Shown: positions 38,921 through 46,576 of the stretch, piece by piece
Numbering within the stretch: the first letter of the stretch is position 1
Layout of the letters: every line of letters starts with the position of its first letter
Origin: Actinomycetes bacterium
Lineage (GTDB): Bacteria; Actinomycetota; Acidimicrobiia; Acidimicrobiales; RAAP-2
Direction of reading: 5' to 3'
Length of the DNA: 50,698 nucleotides
Assembly: GCA_021806045.1 (NCBI GenBank)
Contig: JAJZDI010000002.1
Coordinates: forward strand, 233,233-283,930
Made by a program: the position numbers and the translations under genes
The notes under the pieces: model-generated
Seen by the model: only the letters and a program-made list of their open reading frames with translations
Databases searched by the model: none
What the model was told of the DNA's origin: nothing

Positions 38921-41431
38921 TCATGTCACGATCGGTGACGAAAGACGCGCGTTCAGCGCGCGAATTCGGCCCCGGAGTGCCTCCGGCACGCCGGATGCAC
39001 CCGATCGCCACAACGGCCGGACGCCGACCACCCGGCGCCCACCGGGTGGGAGGTGGAACCACGAGTCGGCCGGCACGAACCCCGGCGCTTCGATCGCCAC
39101 CCACCGGGCCGCCCGCTGCGTCGTGATCTCCACCGTCCACGATCCGTCGCCCGCCGGCGACGCCGCCGCGGCCAGCCCCGGGTCCCCGTCCGGCAACCAC
39201 CCACCGTCGCCCAGAGCGACCACGTCCTCCACGACGGCGTGGTCCGTGCCGTCGATGAGCCGGACCACCATGGTCGGGTACGGGACGGGACCGAAGCGGT
39301 AGGTCCCGGCCAGGTCGGCGAACCGGCCGAGCAGCGACAGCGGTTCGACGGTGACCGAGCCCCGGCCCGGCAGGGAGACCGGCGTCTCCAGCACCTCGGC
39401 GGGGACGGGGTGGTCGCCGAAGAGCTCGATCCGGAGCACGCCCTCGAGCCCCTCGGGGCGGTCGCACACGACGTGGAGCCGGAGCCCGTTCACCCCCTCG
39501 TCGGACACGAGCACGGCCACCGGCGCGCACACCCGGGCCAGCGTGTAGTAGGGCGCCTTCGGCAGCCCGGTGGCATCGATCATCCCCCAGCCCGCACCGG
39601 GACGGAGGTCGCGCAGGCACACCAGGAGGGCTCCGGCGCACGGCGATCCCGGTCGCCGCCATTCGGCGACCGCTCCCGCCACCAGCTCCCCCACCGTGGC
39701 CCGACCGAGGTCGAGCGCTCGTGCTGGATCGGCGAAGCGCGCCTGGCGTGGTTCGATCCCGGTGCGGCGGGCGATGTAGTCGTCGCGGACGTCCTCCAGG
39801 TCGAAGGGGCGCCCGGTGTCGTGGTGGATGGCCGCCTTCCATGCCGGGTCGTGGCCGGCGGCGGCGGCACCGCCGAAGAACCGGTCCACCGTTGGCGGTT
39901 CAGGGGGCACGGCGAAGGCGAGGCCCTCGGAGACGAAGCGGGGCGCGGCACGCCGGGCGTCGTCGGGATGGTGGCGGTACGCGCCCACGCCGAAATAGTG
40001 TCCGATGCCCTCGTCGACGCGGAACGGTGGCTCCCCGCCGGTCGGGCTGGTGGGGACGTAGGGGACACCGGGGAGCACGTCCCCCACCACGTCGGCCAGC
40101 GTGGAGGTGACCAGGGGGATGCCGCGCTGCTCCGGTCGGAGCCCGAACATCGCCGGCTGCTCCTCGAGCTCCTGGCCGCCGCACACCACCGCCAGGGACG
40201 GGTGGCCGCCCCGGGGAGCCAGCTGCTCGGTGACCTCGGCCACCACCTCGGCCGCGAACACGTCGGTGTCGGGCGGGTCGAGGTAGCCGAGCATGCAGTC
40301 GGCCCACAGGGCGATGCCCAGCTCGTCGCACAGGTCGAACAGGTCATCGCCCGGATAGACGGTGCCGCCGGGGATCCGCAACAGGTTGAACCCGGCGTCG
40401 CGCGCCAGTTCGAGGGTGGCACGCACCTCGGCCTGCGCTGCCGCGAACCCGACCGGGTCGACCGGGAACCAGGCGGCGCCCCGGGCGAAGATCGGCACGC
40501 CGTTCCACACCAGCGTGAACCCGCCACCGGTCCGGTCGGCGGTCACCGTGCGGAACCCGACCCGGCCGAGCGACAGCTCGCTCCCGGCGATCCCGGCCGT
40601 CACGTCGACGAGCGGCTGGTCCCCGTGGGTGTGGGGCCACCAGTGGCGCACCTCCGCCAGCTCGATTCTGGCGGACGCCACCCGCCCCCCGGCCGGGACG
40701 AGGGGGGCGCGCACGCCGCCCGCCTCCACCCAGGCGTCGCCGACCATGCCATCGCCGAGGCCGTCACCTTCCACCTCGACCCGGATCCGGCCGCCGGCGC
40801 CGACGCACTCGGACCGCAGCGAGCGGACGCGCACTCCTCCACTGCCGGCGGGCACCAGGGTCACCGGGCCCCACGGGCCGACCGGAGCGGGCGTGACCGT
40901 CCACCCGGGCTGGCGTCCGAGCAGGGTGGTGCGGAACCAGCGCAGGTTCTGGTGGGTGGCCAGGCCCGTCTTCCACCGCGGCCGCGGCCGGCGCTCGGCG
41001 AGGAGCGGTACGAGGGCGCGGAAGCAGATGGTCACCTCGACCCGCCCGGCGCGCAGGTCGACGCCGGCCTCGAGGGCCCGGAACATGTTCTCCCCGTGGG
41101 CGACGTGGACCCCGTCGACGAAGACGTCGGCCACCGTGGCCAGCCCTGCCGCCACCAGGACCGCCCGGCCGGGGCCGTGGTGGTGATCGACCGCGCACCG
41201 GTACCACCAGTCGGCACCGTCGAGCACGGCCGTGGTGGGCAGGTCGCGACCGGCCGCGATCCAGGCACCGGCGACCGTCCCCGGCACGCTGGCGGGGAGC
41301 CACGACAGTCCCAGCCCGGCCAGCGCGTCGGGAGCGGCGGCCGCGCCCGGCGCGGTGGCGGCGCACTCCCAGGCCGCGCCGGCCAGCACGTCCGCCACCC
41401 CCGGGACGTCACCCGCTGGGACGTCAGGCAC
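38921..41431 (-). CDS. Glycoside hydrolase family 2 beta-mannosidase-like protein
   Basis: This 836-residue protein has the GH2 layout: an N-terminal jelly-roll (WWYRCAVD, FVDGVHVAHGENMF), immunoglobulin-like domain(s) with WWPHTHGDQPL, a TIM barrel (RGAAWFPVD, ELARDAGFNLLRIPGG) and C-terminal beta domains. The expected nucleophile is Glu502 in RFVSEGLAF. At the acid/base site, where family members have Asn-Glu, the sequence is CGGQE (Gln420-Glu421). No signal peptide is visible. GTG 41431 overlaps the DUF1839 stop by 8 bp. It is the last gene of the amino acid:carrier-protein operon, so its true role may be glycan trimming or binding. Confidence 0.82.
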   Translation of the reverse strand: MPDVPAGDVPGVADVLAGAAWECAATAPGAAAAPDALAGLGLSWLPASVPGTVAGAWIAAGRDLPTTAVLDGADWWYRCAVDHHHGPGRAVLVAAGLATVADVFVDGVHVAHGENMFRALEAGVDLRAGRVEVTICFRALVPLLAERRPRPRWKTGLATHQNLRWFRTTLLGRQPGWTVTPAPVGPWGPVTLVPAGSGGVRVRSLRSECVGAGGRIRVEVEGDGLGDGMVGDAWVEAGGVRAPLVPAGGRVASARIELAEVRHWWPHTHGDQPLVDVTAGIAGSELSLGRVGFRTVTADRTGGGFTLVWNGVPIFARGAAWFPVDPVGFAAAQAEVRATLELARDAGFNLLRIPGGTVYPGDDLFDLCDELGIALWADCMLGYLDPPDTDVFAAEVVAEVTEQLAPRGGHPSLAVVCGGQELEEQPAMFGLRPEQRGIPLVTSTLADVVGDVLPGVPYVPTSPTGGEPPFRVDEGIGHYFGVGAYRHHPDDARRAAPRFVSEGLAFAVPPEPPTVDRFFGGAAAAGHDPAWKAAIHHDTGRPFDLEDVRDDYIARRTGIEPRQARFADPARALDLGRATVGELVAGAVAEWRRPGSPCAGALLVCLRDLRPGAGWGMIDATGLPKAPYYTLARVCAPVAVLVSDEGVNGLRLHVVCDRPEGLEGVLRIELFGDHPVPAEVLETPVSLPGRGSVTVEPLSLLGRFADLAGTYRFGPVPYPTMVVRLIDGTDHAVVEDVVALGDGGWLPDGDPGLAAAASPAGDGSWTVEITTQRAARWVAIEAPGFVPADSWFHLPPGGRRVVGVRPLWRSGASGVPEALRGRIRALNARLSSPIVT

Positions 41432-42395
41432 CGAGCCGGCCCTCCAGGACCTCGATGCCCCGCGCCCACCCGGCACCCATCTGGGCCAGCGGGCCGTCCA
41501 GGTCGCCACTGCGGCCGCGGGCACGCCGGGCCAGGACGAACTGGAGCGTCTTCGCTGCCTCGGCGGCCGTCCCGAAGGCGTCGACCGCCCGATCGAGCCC
41601 GCCGACGTGGGGCCCCAGCCAGGCGGCCAGCGACGCCGCCAGCTCGGCGCCGGCGCCGAACTGACGGCACGTCCCGAAGGCGTAGCCGTGGAAGATCTCC
41701 GGACCCGAGACGGCCAGCCAGGGCAGGTCGTCGCGGATGCGCCCGGCCATGGCGGCCACCGGGTCGGCGGCCGGCCGGCGCTCCAGGTGCCCGAGGGTGC
41801 AGGTGATGACCCGGTCGACCAGGTCGTGGGGGACGCGGGCGCCGTCGACCTTCACCACTTCCACGTAGGGTGGCAGTGCCGGCGGGGCCGACCCCACCAC
41901 CGCGGCGGCATCCTCACCCTCCACCTCGAAGTAGCCGGCGTTGTGGAAGTAGCCGAGGGCGGGACCGTCCGGGTCGAAGGCGTTGGGAACGACGGTGGTC
42001 TTCGTGTGCTCGAGCCGGTAGGAGACCCCGGCGGTGTCGGGAAGGTGCCAGGCGTCGGCCTCCACCGTCAGCAGGTGGCCGAGTCCGAGGTGCTCGACGA
42101 GGTGGTCGGCGACGGGCCGCCACACGTTGAGCTCGGCCACCTCGATCCCGTAGAGGGTGCGGAGGTCCTCGATCGGGTACTTCGTGAACGTCCACTGGTC
42201 ACCCTCGAACCCGGCGCTCACGGTGAAGGCCGTCCCCGCCACCGGATCGAGGTCCAGGGAGGCGAGGACCTCGATCCACACGTCGACCGCGCAGTTCGTC
42301 TCCGTCCAGATGCGTTCGGGGCCGTGCAGCGGATGGGGCCGGTAGGTGGCGGCGTCCAGGTCGAGCAGCCGCTGCGGCCAGCTTCCCTCCCTCAC
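41424..42395 (-). CDS. DUF1839 family protein
   Basis: This 323-residue protein matches DUF1839: a start with HPLHGPERIWTETNCAVDVWIEVLASL, a middle EGDQWTFTKYPIEDLRTLYGI and a C-terminal helical part (FGTCRQFGAGAELAASLAAWL, DAFGTAAEAAKTLQFVLARR). The N-terminal half with a conserved Cys in TNCAVDVW resembles thiol-dependent transferase folds, which is only a suggestion. DUF1839 genes occur beside amino acid:carrier-protein ligases elsewhere, so it is a candidate for accepting or transferring the carrier-bound amino acid. GTG 42395 overlaps the ligase stop by 4 bp. Confidence 0.8.
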   Translation of the reverse strand: MREGSWPQRLLDLDAATYRPHPLHGPERIWTETNCAVDVWIEVLASLDLDPVAGTAFTVSAGFEGDQWTFTKYPIEDLRTLYGIEVAELNVWRPVADHLVEHLGLGHLLTVEADAWHLPDTAGVSYRLEHTKTTVVPNAFDPDGPALGYFHNAGYFEVEGEDAAAVVGSAPPALPPYVEVVKVDGARVPHDLVDRVITCTLGHLERRPAADPVAAMAGRIRDDLPWLAVSGPEIFHGYAFGTCRQFGAGAELAASLAAWLGPHVGGLDRAVDAFGTAAEAAKTLQFVLARRARGRSGDLDGPLAQMGAGWARGIEVLEGRLGA

Positions 42396-43303
42396 GGCCA
42401 CAGCGCGCTGCGCACGGCAGCCGGCCACCGGTCGGGATCCGGACCGTGCCGGGCGAGGAGGGCGAGCGTGATCCGGTCGAGCCCGAAACCGAAGCACGAG
42501 GTGTGGGCCACCTCGCCATCCGCGGTGGCGATCCCGAAGGTCAGGGCGAAGTGGTCGAGGTGGGAGTTGGCGGAGCACAGCGCCACCGGCGGGTCGTCGT
42601 CGTCGATCCGTGCCACCAGCTCGAGTTTGAGCTCCTGGGTGCGCTGGCTGGCCGCCAGCAGGCGGCCGGCTCGGCCGAAGAAGGGATCGTTGGCCGCCAC
42701 CGCCTCGACCTCGAGTCCCAGACGGCCGAGGAGGGACGCCCCCCGCTGGATCCAGTCGTCGCGGTGCCGGCGCGCCTCGTCGGGACCGTCGAGGGCCACG
42801 TAGTCGTGCTGGCGGAAGGCCTGCATGCGGAACGGGTCCTCGCTCGGCTCGTGGCGGAAGCACCAGCCGGAGACCTCGACCCGCCGCCCGCCTGCCGGCA
42901 GCGTCCCGGCGCACGTCGGGTAGAGGGGGTGGCAGACGGCAGGGCACAGCATGACGTCCGCGGGGACCAGTCCGTCGGTCCACGACTCCCCCGACTCCAC
43001 CGCGGCGAGGAGCGCTGCGTGGCTCGCCTCGTCGCCGGCGAAGGTGTGCACCGAGCCGATCAGGTCGGGGAAGGACTCCAGGTAGCCGCTGGCCTCGAAG
43101 ACGGTCCGGGGGAGCACGGGCGGGAAGCGCACCGACTCCACCGGGCGGTCGGCACCGGCCCGGAGGACCAGCCCCTCCAGGCCCTCGACGACTGACTCGA
43201 AGCCGGCCGATCGGCCGTAGACGCCCGGCGCGTCGGTGGGCACCAGGACGCGGGCGTCGACCAGCGTGGCACGCAGGCGGGCCCGAGCGGGCGAGACGGT
43301 CAC
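42392..43303 (-). CDS. Amino acid:[carrier protein] ligase (SerRS-like class II synthetase homologue)
   Basis: This 303-residue protein looks like a seryl-tRNA synthetase catalytic core without the tRNA-binding coiled coil. Motif 2 is GWCFRHEPSEDPFRMQAFRQHDY (from residue 146) and motif 3 is CFGFGLDRITLALL (270-283). Candidate zinc ligands are Cys124 (CHPLYP), Cys270 and, at the place of the usual Glu, Asp167. Known relatives in Bradyrhizobium activate glycine or alanine with ATP and load it on the phosphopantetheine of a small carrier protein rather than on tRNA. Here the carrier, a phosphopantetheinyl transferase and a dehydrogenase are in the same operon. GTG 43303 overlaps the previous stop by 4 bp. 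Confidence 0.87.
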   Translation of the reverse strand: MTVSPARARLRATLVDARVLVPTDAPGVYGRSAGFESVVEGLEGLVLRAGADRPVESVRFPPVLPRTVFEASGYLESFPDLIGSVHTFAGDEASHAALLAAVESGESWTDGLVPADVMLCPAVCHPLYPTCAGTLPAGGRRVEVSGWCFRHEPSEDPFRMQAFRQHDYVALDGPDEARRHRDDWIQRGASLLGRLGLEVEAVAANDPFFGRAGRLLAASQRTQELKLELVARIDDDDPPVALCSANSHLDHFALTFGIATADGEVAHTSCFGFGLDRITLALLARHGPDPDRWPAAVRSALWP

Positions 43304-44463
43304 TCCACCCCCCGGTGGACCAGGAGCAGCTGGGCGTTGTTCCCGAGGATGCGGTCGTTGTTCACCATGAGCGCGGCACCAAGGGCGTCGCGCAGGTGGC
43401 GGCCGAGGGCGTAGGGCCCGCCGTTGCGGTACCCGGCCATGCCGCACACCTGCATCGACCGGTGGACCACGTCCACCACGAGGGTGGACGCCGACACCTT
43501 CAGCGAGTTCATGGCGAGGGCGAAGCCGACCGACGACAGCGCCTCCGGATCGTCACGGGCATCGTCGAACCGGCGGGCACCGCTGCGCACCGAATCGGCC
43601 AGCTGCCCGAGGACGGCGAGCAGCTCGGCCACCCGCCGTGCCGCCTCGGGAGGCGTGCCCGGCGTCCGCCGTGCCGCGGCCTGGACGTAGGCCCGGGCAC
43701 GCTGGGCTGCGGCCGAGGCGATCCCCCACCACACCGCGCTCCACAGCACGTGCGCCACCGGCAGCATGGTCCGGGCCGAGATGTCCGCATAGGGATCGGG
43801 GAACACCTCATCCGCGCTCCCCGTGGCCCGCAGGACGAACCCGGGGCTGCACGTCCCGCGGAACCCCAGGGTGTCCCACTCGGTCACCTGCTCGAGCTCC
43901 AGGCCCGGCGGGCGGCACACCACCAGGACCTGGTCGTTCGGCGGGCTGTCTCCGTCCCGCCGGGCGGTGACGAGGACGGCATCGGCCTGGGCGCCGTAGG
44001 AGATGACGGGCGCCTCCTTCACCAGGTGGAACCGGTCCCCGTCGCGCTCGAGCGCGCACCGGCTGGAGCGCACGTCGCCGCCGATGCCGACCTCGGTGGT
44101 GGCCGATGCGAGGAGGAGGGGGTGCTCGACCAGGCCGGCCGTCAGGCGCTCCAGCGCGGGGGTGCGGCCATGCCGGGCCAGGCACGCCACCTGGATGTGG
44201 TGCATGGCCAGCACCATGGCGCTGGACGCGCACTGCCGCCCCAGGGCGGCCACCGACTCGGCCACCTCGATCAGGGCGGCTCCCGGGCCGCCCAGTGCGA
44301 CCGGGACCAGCGCGCCGAGGGCGCCGGACGCGGCGAGGGCAGCGAACGTCTCCTCGGGGAACCTGGCCCGGGCGTCGACGTCGTCGGCGTGCACCCCGGC
44401 CACTTGATCGGCGACCTGGGCCACCACACCGGCCAGGGTGCCGGTCGCCGGGCCGTCAGGCAC
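43300..44463 (-). CDS. Acyl-CoA-dehydrogenase-like flavoprotein (probable carrier-bound aminoacyl oxidase)
   Basis: This 387-residue protein has the acyl-CoA dehydrogenase fold: an N-terminal helical domain, a beta domain (LASATTEVGIGGDVRSS, then WDTLGFRGTCSPGF) and a C-terminal helical domain with MQVCGMAGYRNGGPYALGRHLRDALGA. It binds FAD. Its place between a carrier protein and an amino acid ligase suggests it oxidises the aminoacyl thioester on the carrier, as flavoproteins do on prolyl-carrier proteins in pyrrole synthesis; that is inference. GTG 44463 overlaps the carrier stop by 8 bp. Confidence 0.85.
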   Translation of the reverse strand: MPDGPATGTLAGVVAQVADQVAGVHADDVDARARFPEETFAALAASGALGALVPVALGGPGAALIEVAESVAALGRQCASSAMVLAMHHIQVACLARHGRTPALERLTAGLVEHPLLLASATTEVGIGGDVRSSRCALERDGDRFHLVKEAPVISYGAQADAVLVTARRDGDSPPNDQVLVVCRPPGLELEQVTEWDTLGFRGTCSPGFVLRATGSADEVFPDPYADISARTMLPVAHVLWSAVWWGIASAAAQRARAYVQAAARRTPGTPPEAARRVAELLAVLGQLADSVRSGARRFDDARDDPEALSSVGFALAMNSLKVSASTLVVDVVHRSMQVCGMAGYRNGGPYALGRHLRDALGAALMVNNDRILGNNAQLLLVHRGVE

Positions 44464-44704
44464 CGAGCAGCTCCTCCAGCGCGATGCGGATGGCGCTCAC
44501 CGAGGCGAACGTGTCCTTGCGCAGCAGGCGCTCGGGGAACTCGACGTCGAACTCGTCCTCGATGGCCAGCATCACGTTCACGCTGGCATGGGACGTCATA
44601 CCCGCCGCGTACAGGTCGGCGGTGTCGTCGAGCGCCTCCACCCCCCCGGGCATACGGGCATGGGCGGCGAGCACGGCCCGGATCCGTTCCTCCACGTCAG
44701 CCAT
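44456..44704 (-). CDS. Acyl/aminoacyl carrier protein
   Basis: This 82-residue carrier protein has the four-helix ACP pattern with the phosphopantetheine Ser38 in DLYAAGMTSHASVNVMLAIE (usual motif DSL; here TSH) and the acidic helix ending IEDEFDVEFPERLL. The ATG at 44704 (MADVEERIRAVL) was preferred to an upstream in-frame start, which lies inside the phosphopantetheinyl transferase gene. It overlaps both neighbours by 8 bp and is the likely substrate of both adjacent enzymes. Confidence 0.9.
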   Translation of the reverse strand: MADVEERIRAVLAAHARMPGGVEALDDTADLYAAGMTSHASVNVMLAIEDEFDVEFPERLLRKDTFASVSAIRIALEELLGA

Positions 44705-45251
44705 CAGGTCCCCTTCGCTCGTCGTCCGTCCACCCGCCGGTCCCCCCCTCTCCGGTAGCCGGTGGAGCATCGCACACGGCCACGATCACCGCAGCGGCAA
44801 CCCCCCCGTGGTGGGTGAGGCTGACCGCCCACGACCGGATGCCGGCGGCGGTGGCGAGCACCGCCGCCGATCCGGACACCTCCAGCTCGCATTGTCCGCT
44901 CGGCAGGCGCCGCACGGCGATGTCCGTCCACGGCGGCGCCCACCCGTCGGGCGCCAGCACCTTGACGACCGCCTCCTTGGCGGCGAAGCGGGCGGCCAGT
45001 CCCTCTGCGGCCGACGTGCCGGCTGACGGCCATCGGCTGTCCTCACGCTCGCCCTCGGTGAAGAGGCGGCGGGCGTAGCGGTCGCCGAAGGTTGCCAGCG
45101 AACCGGCCACCTCATCGATAGCGACCACGTCGACCCCGGCCCGGCACACCACACCGGAGGGCGCCTCCAGTCCCCCGACGGCGGTTGCCGCCGCATGGGC
45201 CAGCTCGGCCGCCACCTCCCCTACCAGCTCCCCTGCGCCCGTCACGGCCAC
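44697..45251 (-). CDS. AcpS-type 4'-phosphopantetheinyl transferase
   Basis: This 184-residue protein has the AcpS motifs AGVDVVAIDEV with Asp41 and FAAKEAVVKVL with Glu93, 52 residues apart as in AcpS. It attaches phosphopantetheine from CoA to a carrier-protein serine, most likely Ser38 of the carrier encoded next. A 36-residue N-terminal and a Gly/Asp-rich C-terminal extension make it longer than housekeeping AcpS (about 120-140 residues). The GTG at 45251 is preceded by TACCGT and 5 nt; a GTG at 45245 is an alternative. It is the first gene of the operon. Confidence 0.87.
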   Translation of the reverse strand: MAVTGAGELVGEVAAELAHAAATAVGGLEAPSGVVCRAGVDVVAIDEVAGSLATFGDRYARRLFTEGEREDSRWPSAGTSAAEGLAARFAAKEAVVKVLAPDGWAPPWTDIAVRRLPSGQCELEVSGSAAVLATAAGIRSWAVSLTHHGGVAAAVIVAVCDAPPATGEGGTGGWTDDERRGPDG

Positions 45252-45256
45252 ACAAG

Positions 45257-45262
45257 ACGGTA
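45257..45262 (-). promoter_or_regulatory. -10 box TACCGT heading the amino acid:carrier operon
   Basis: On the minus strand TACCGT lies 5 nt before the GTG at 45251, in the 31-bp gap after the upstream glycosyltransferase stop. It suggests the six-gene operon has its own leaderless promoter. Confidence 0.45.
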
Positions 45263-45282
45263 CCGCGACGCGACGCGCCCCC

Positions 45283-46437
45283 TCAGGCGTGACCGGCGGC
45301 GGTCCGGTAGCAGGCCCGGTACCGATCGGCGATCATCGGCCAGGCGAAGTCGGCCACGCGAGCGCGCCCGGCCTCGGCCAGCGCCCGCCGTCGCTCCGGT
45401 GACGCCAGCAGGTCGGCCAGCACTCGGCTGAATGCCCCGGTGTCGGACGGGTCGACCAGCACGCCATCGACGCCGTCGGTGACGAACTCGGGAGGGCCGC
45501 CCGCCGCCGTCGCCACCACCGGGGCGCCCGCCCGCCACGCCTCGAGGACCACGATGCCGAAGGGCTCGAGGCGGCTGGGCATCACGAACAGCTCGGCGCC
45601 CGCCATGGCCGCGGCCACCTGGTCACGGTCCAGACGGCCGGGGAAGTGCACCCGGTCGGCGACGCCCAGGCGCCCGGCCAGAGCGACCAGCCGAGCCCGC
45701 TCGGCGCCGTCGCCCGCCACGACCAGGTCGGCCGGACGCTCGGCAGGTGACAGCGCGGCGTAGGCGGCGAGGAGGAGGTCGAACCCCTTCTTCTCGACCA
45801 CGCGGCCGACCGCCAGCACGTAGGGCGCGTCCGGCGCCCCCGCCCACGCCGTGACCCCGCCGGTGGTCAGGTCGACGCCGTTGAAGACCACCGAGCCCAC
45901 ACCGCGCGCCAGCCCGAAGCGGGCCTCGGCGTCGGCCAGGGTGAAGGCGGAGCAACCGGTGACGGCGGCGGCCCGCCGGAGCGCCACCCGCAAGCCGGTG
46001 CGCAGCACGGTGGAGCGTTCGAAGATGTCGGCGTCGTCCATGACCGTCTCGCCCTGCAGGGTCACAACCAGTGGCACCCGGCGCCACGCGGCCAGCGCGG
46101 TGGCGTAGACGCCGTTGGGCCCGAAGCACTGGACGTGGAGCACGTCGGGCCGGAACTCGTCGACGGCCCGCCCCAGGGCGGCCATGGTCCGCAGCGCCCC
46201 GGGTCCCGACCGGGCGAGCGGACCCGGTCTGGCCGCCGGCAGCGGGAGGGGGAAGCGGCGCACGGTGATGCCGTCGAGGAGCTGGCGGCTCGGGGGGTCC
46301 CGGTCGTCAGGGGTCCCCGTCCACACCTCCACCTCGTCGCCCCCGTCGCGGAGGGTGAGGGCGAGGTGGCGGGTGAGCTCCTCCACGCCGCCGAGTGCCG
46401 GGAGGTACGCGCTCGGCAGGAGTGCGACCCGGGTCAC
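45283..46437 (-). CDS. GT4 glycosyltransferase
   Basis: This 384-residue GT-B enzyme opens with LLPSAYLPALGGVEELTRHLA and has VLHVQCFGPNG, LAVGRVVEKKGFDLLLAAY (sugar-nucleotide Arg/Lys) and SRLEPFGIVVLEAWRAGAPVVA with E-x7-E. The donor may be a GDP- or UDP-sugar; the acceptor is unknown. It lies 31 bp upstream of the carrier-protein operon on the same strand, so some read-through is likely. GTG 46437 has no Shine-Dalgarno sequence. Confidence 0.88.
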   Translation of the reverse strand: MTRVALLPSAYLPALGGVEELTRHLALTLRDGGDEVEVWTGTPDDRDPPSRQLLDGITVRRFPLPLPAARPGPLARSGPGALRTMAALGRAVDEFRPDVLHVQCFGPNGVYATALAAWRRVPLVVTLQGETVMDDADIFERSTVLRTGLRVALRRAAAVTGCSAFTLADAEARFGLARGVGSVVFNGVDLTTGGVTAWAGAPDAPYVLAVGRVVEKKGFDLLLAAYAALSPAERPADLVVAGDGAERARLVALAGRLGVADRVHFPGRLDRDQVAAAMAGAELFVMPSRLEPFGIVVLEAWRAGAPVVATAAGGPPEFVTDGVDGVLVDPSDTGAFSRVLADLLASPERRRALAEAGRARVADFAWPMIADRYRACYRTAAGHA

Positions 46438-46479
46438 GGCGCCACCGACCCGTCGCTCCTGTTGCCGTGCACGCCGGGA

Positions 46480-46547
46480 CGGTACCAGTACCGGGGTCGG
46501 CCCGGTTACCCGTGCGCTCCGGACCGGCAGCCGGCGCTCCGGACCGG
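46480..46547. repeat. Inverted repeat and 14-bp direct repeat upstream of the glycosyltransferase gene
   Basis: CGGTAC-CA-GTACCG (46480-46493) is a perfect 6-bp inverted repeat; GCGCTCCGGACCGG occurs twice with a 20-bp period (46514-46527 and 46534-46547). They fill the 139-bp gap after the pseudo-zincin gene and may hold its terminator or the glycosyltransferase promoter region. Confidence 0.5.
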
Positions 46548-46576
46548 TGCCCAGCCCCGGACTCCCGGGCGGCGCT

